Below are positions 63,329-64,000 of a stretch of DNA of 64,000 bases, one piece after another. The translations under genes and the position numbers were made by a program. The notes below the pieces were generated by a model. It was given only the letters and a program-made list of their open reading frames with translations. It searched no databases and was not told where the DNA came from. Position 1 is the first letter of the stretch. The number at the start of each line of letters is the position of its first letter. The stretch is from Dehalobacterium sp040766325. GTDB taxonomy: Bacteria > Bacillota > Dehalobacteriia > Dehalobacteriales > Dehalobacteriaceae. The stretch is from NCBI GenBank assembly GCA_040766325.1, contig JAXGQR010000006.1, positions 1 through 64,000 on the forward strand. Direction: 5' to 3'.

Positions 63329-63350
63329 CGAAGGCGTGGCCTTCGTTTTT
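63329..63350 (+). terminator. Terminator-like hairpin in the mbl leader
   Basis: CGAAGGC, loop GTG, GCCTTCG, then TTTTT. It lies between the promoter at 63265 and the mbl ATG, so it may end a short transcript, or act as an attenuator. Confidence 0.65.
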
Positions 63351-63401
63351 GCATGAATAAAATGGGACAAGCTAAGAAATGGCATGAAAGGAAGAAAAAA
63401 C

Positions 63402-64000
63402 ATGTTTAGTCGTTTTAATTTTGGAAATGATTTGGGAATTGATTTAGGGACGGCAACCATTTTAGTATATGTGAAGGGTCGGGGCATTGTCATGAACGAA
63501 CCTTCGGTAGTAGCTATGGATAGAGAATCGGGCCATATTTTTGCCGTGGGCGAAGAAGCAAGACGCATGTTAGGCCGCACGCCGGGGAATATTGTCGCCG
63601 TGCGGCCTCTCAGGGAGGGCGTTATTGCCGATTATGATACGACAGAAAAAATGCTCAGGTATTTTATCACTAAAGCCTGCGGCAGAAAATGGCTTTTTAA
63701 ACCTCGGGTGATGATCTGTATCCCTTCAGGAGTAACGGGAGTTGAAGAAAGGGCCGTACGGCAGGCCGCCATTTCTGCCGGAGCCCGGCAAGCCTATTTG
63801 ATCGAAGAGCCATTGGCGGCAGCTTTAGGTGCCGGCTTGGATATTTCTGAAGCGAGCGGGAACATGATTATTGATATTGGCGGCGGGACCACGGATATTG
63901 CCGTTCTTTCTTTAGGCGGCATTGTCTGCAGCCAATCCCTGCGCGTTGGTGGCGATAGATTTGATGAGGCCATTGTGCGTTTTATTCGCCGGGAGCATAA
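63402..64000 (+). CDS. mbl: MreB/Mbl-type rod-shape actin homologue, cut by window end
   Basis: The ATG follows AAAGGAAG and the frame is open to the window end (199 complete codons). Actin-fold motifs: DLGIDLGTATILVYVKGRGIV (phosphate 1, given in part), VMICIPSGVTGVEERAV, and IDIGGGTTDIAVLSLGGIV (phosphate 2). It forms membrane-bound filaments guiding lateral wall synthesis. The order spoIIID-mbl in Bacillus suggests Mbl rather than MreB; the sequence alone does not separate them securely. Confidence 0.92.
   Translation, partial: MFSRFNFGNDLGIDLGTATILVYVKGRGIVMNEPSVVAMDRESGHIFAVGEEARRMLGRTPGNIVAVRPLREGVIADYDTTEKMLRYFITKACGRKWLFKPRVMICIPSGVTGVEERAVRQAAISAGARQAYLIEEPLAAALGAGLDISEASGNMIIDIGGGTTDIAVLSLGGIVCSQSLRVGGDRFDEAIVRFIRREH

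Noticed and set aside
1..64000. CRISPR arrays, tRNA or rRNA genes, prophage or intact IS elements
   Set aside because: No regularly spaced repeats, cloverleaf-like segments, rRNA signatures, transposase or phage structural frames were seen on either strand.

Overview
The window looks like chromosomal DNA of a low-to-mid GC, endospore-forming Firmicute. A Clostridia lineage near Peptococcaceae/Desulfitobacteriaceae is my inference; genus and species cannot be read from the sequence. The reasons are Gram-positive ribosome-binding sites throughout, a perfect HrcA/CIRCE operator, sporulation genes (spo0F-like, ywmB-like, spoIID, spoIIQ, spoIIID), and gene order. From pyrG (29.8 kb) to the mbl/mreB-like gene at the right edge, the order largely follows the Bacillus subtilis pyrG-spo0F-tal-glpX-rho-rpmE-prfA-prmC-ywlC-mntP-ywlE-rpiB-glyA-upp-mnaA-atp-ywmB-murA-spoIID-spoIIQ-spoIIID-mbl segment. 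Several local replacements interrupt it.

Layout. 0-5.7 kb is an accessory restriction region: a type III R-M pair (mod cut by the window edge, res complete), a 56-codon unknown gene and a decayed 3' scrap of a type I hsdR gene. 5.7-17.5 kb holds a frameshifted UPF0182 membrane protein, a secreted CAP-domain protein, a two-gene sufCB (minimal SUF) Fe-S assembly pair, htpG under a CIRCE element, a secreted stalk-domain protein, and a convergent DUF2600 (YtpB-like) terpene cyclase / long-chain polyprenyl synthase pair. 17.5-25.7 kb is one giant cyclic-beta-glucan-synthase-like gene (GT84 plus GH94), broken by one frameshift. 25.9-27.9 kb is an ECF sigma/anti-sigma pair whose anti-sigma factor has a propeller-like outer domain.

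28-51.7 kb is the core housekeeping block: argS, pyrG, a frameshifted femX-like gene, alr, spo0F, a zinc-ribbon protein of unknown function, tal, frameshifted glpX, rho, a LysM-M23 endopeptidase, an unknown radical SAM protein, rpmE, prfA, prmC, a split chromate-type transporter, sua5, ZIP and MntP metal transporters, an arginine-phosphatase-like LMW-PTP, rpiB, glyA (three frameshifts), upp, dCMP deaminase, a MazG-like hydrolase and mnaA. 51.9-58.8 kb is a complete F1Fo ATP synthase operon (atpZ-I-B-E-F-H-A-G-D-C). 58.9-64 kb runs ywmB-murA-spoIID-spoIIQ-spoIIID-mbl, linking peptidoglycan synthesis, engulfment and cell shape.

Two things stand out. (1) Two near-consensus sigma-H promoters lie in front of spo0F and the adjacent unknown zinc-ribbon gene. 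The spo0F promoter sits inside the loop of a terminator-like hairpin whose 3' arm is the spo0F ribosome-binding site. Read-through RNA from alr would be terminated with its RBS masked, whereas sigma-H RNA would escape both. (2) Five otherwise well-conserved genes carry seven frame breaks, four of them one-base shortfalls in A or T runs. This points to indel errors in the assembly more than to gene decay. I saw no tRNA, rRNA, CRISPR array or intact insertion sequence.
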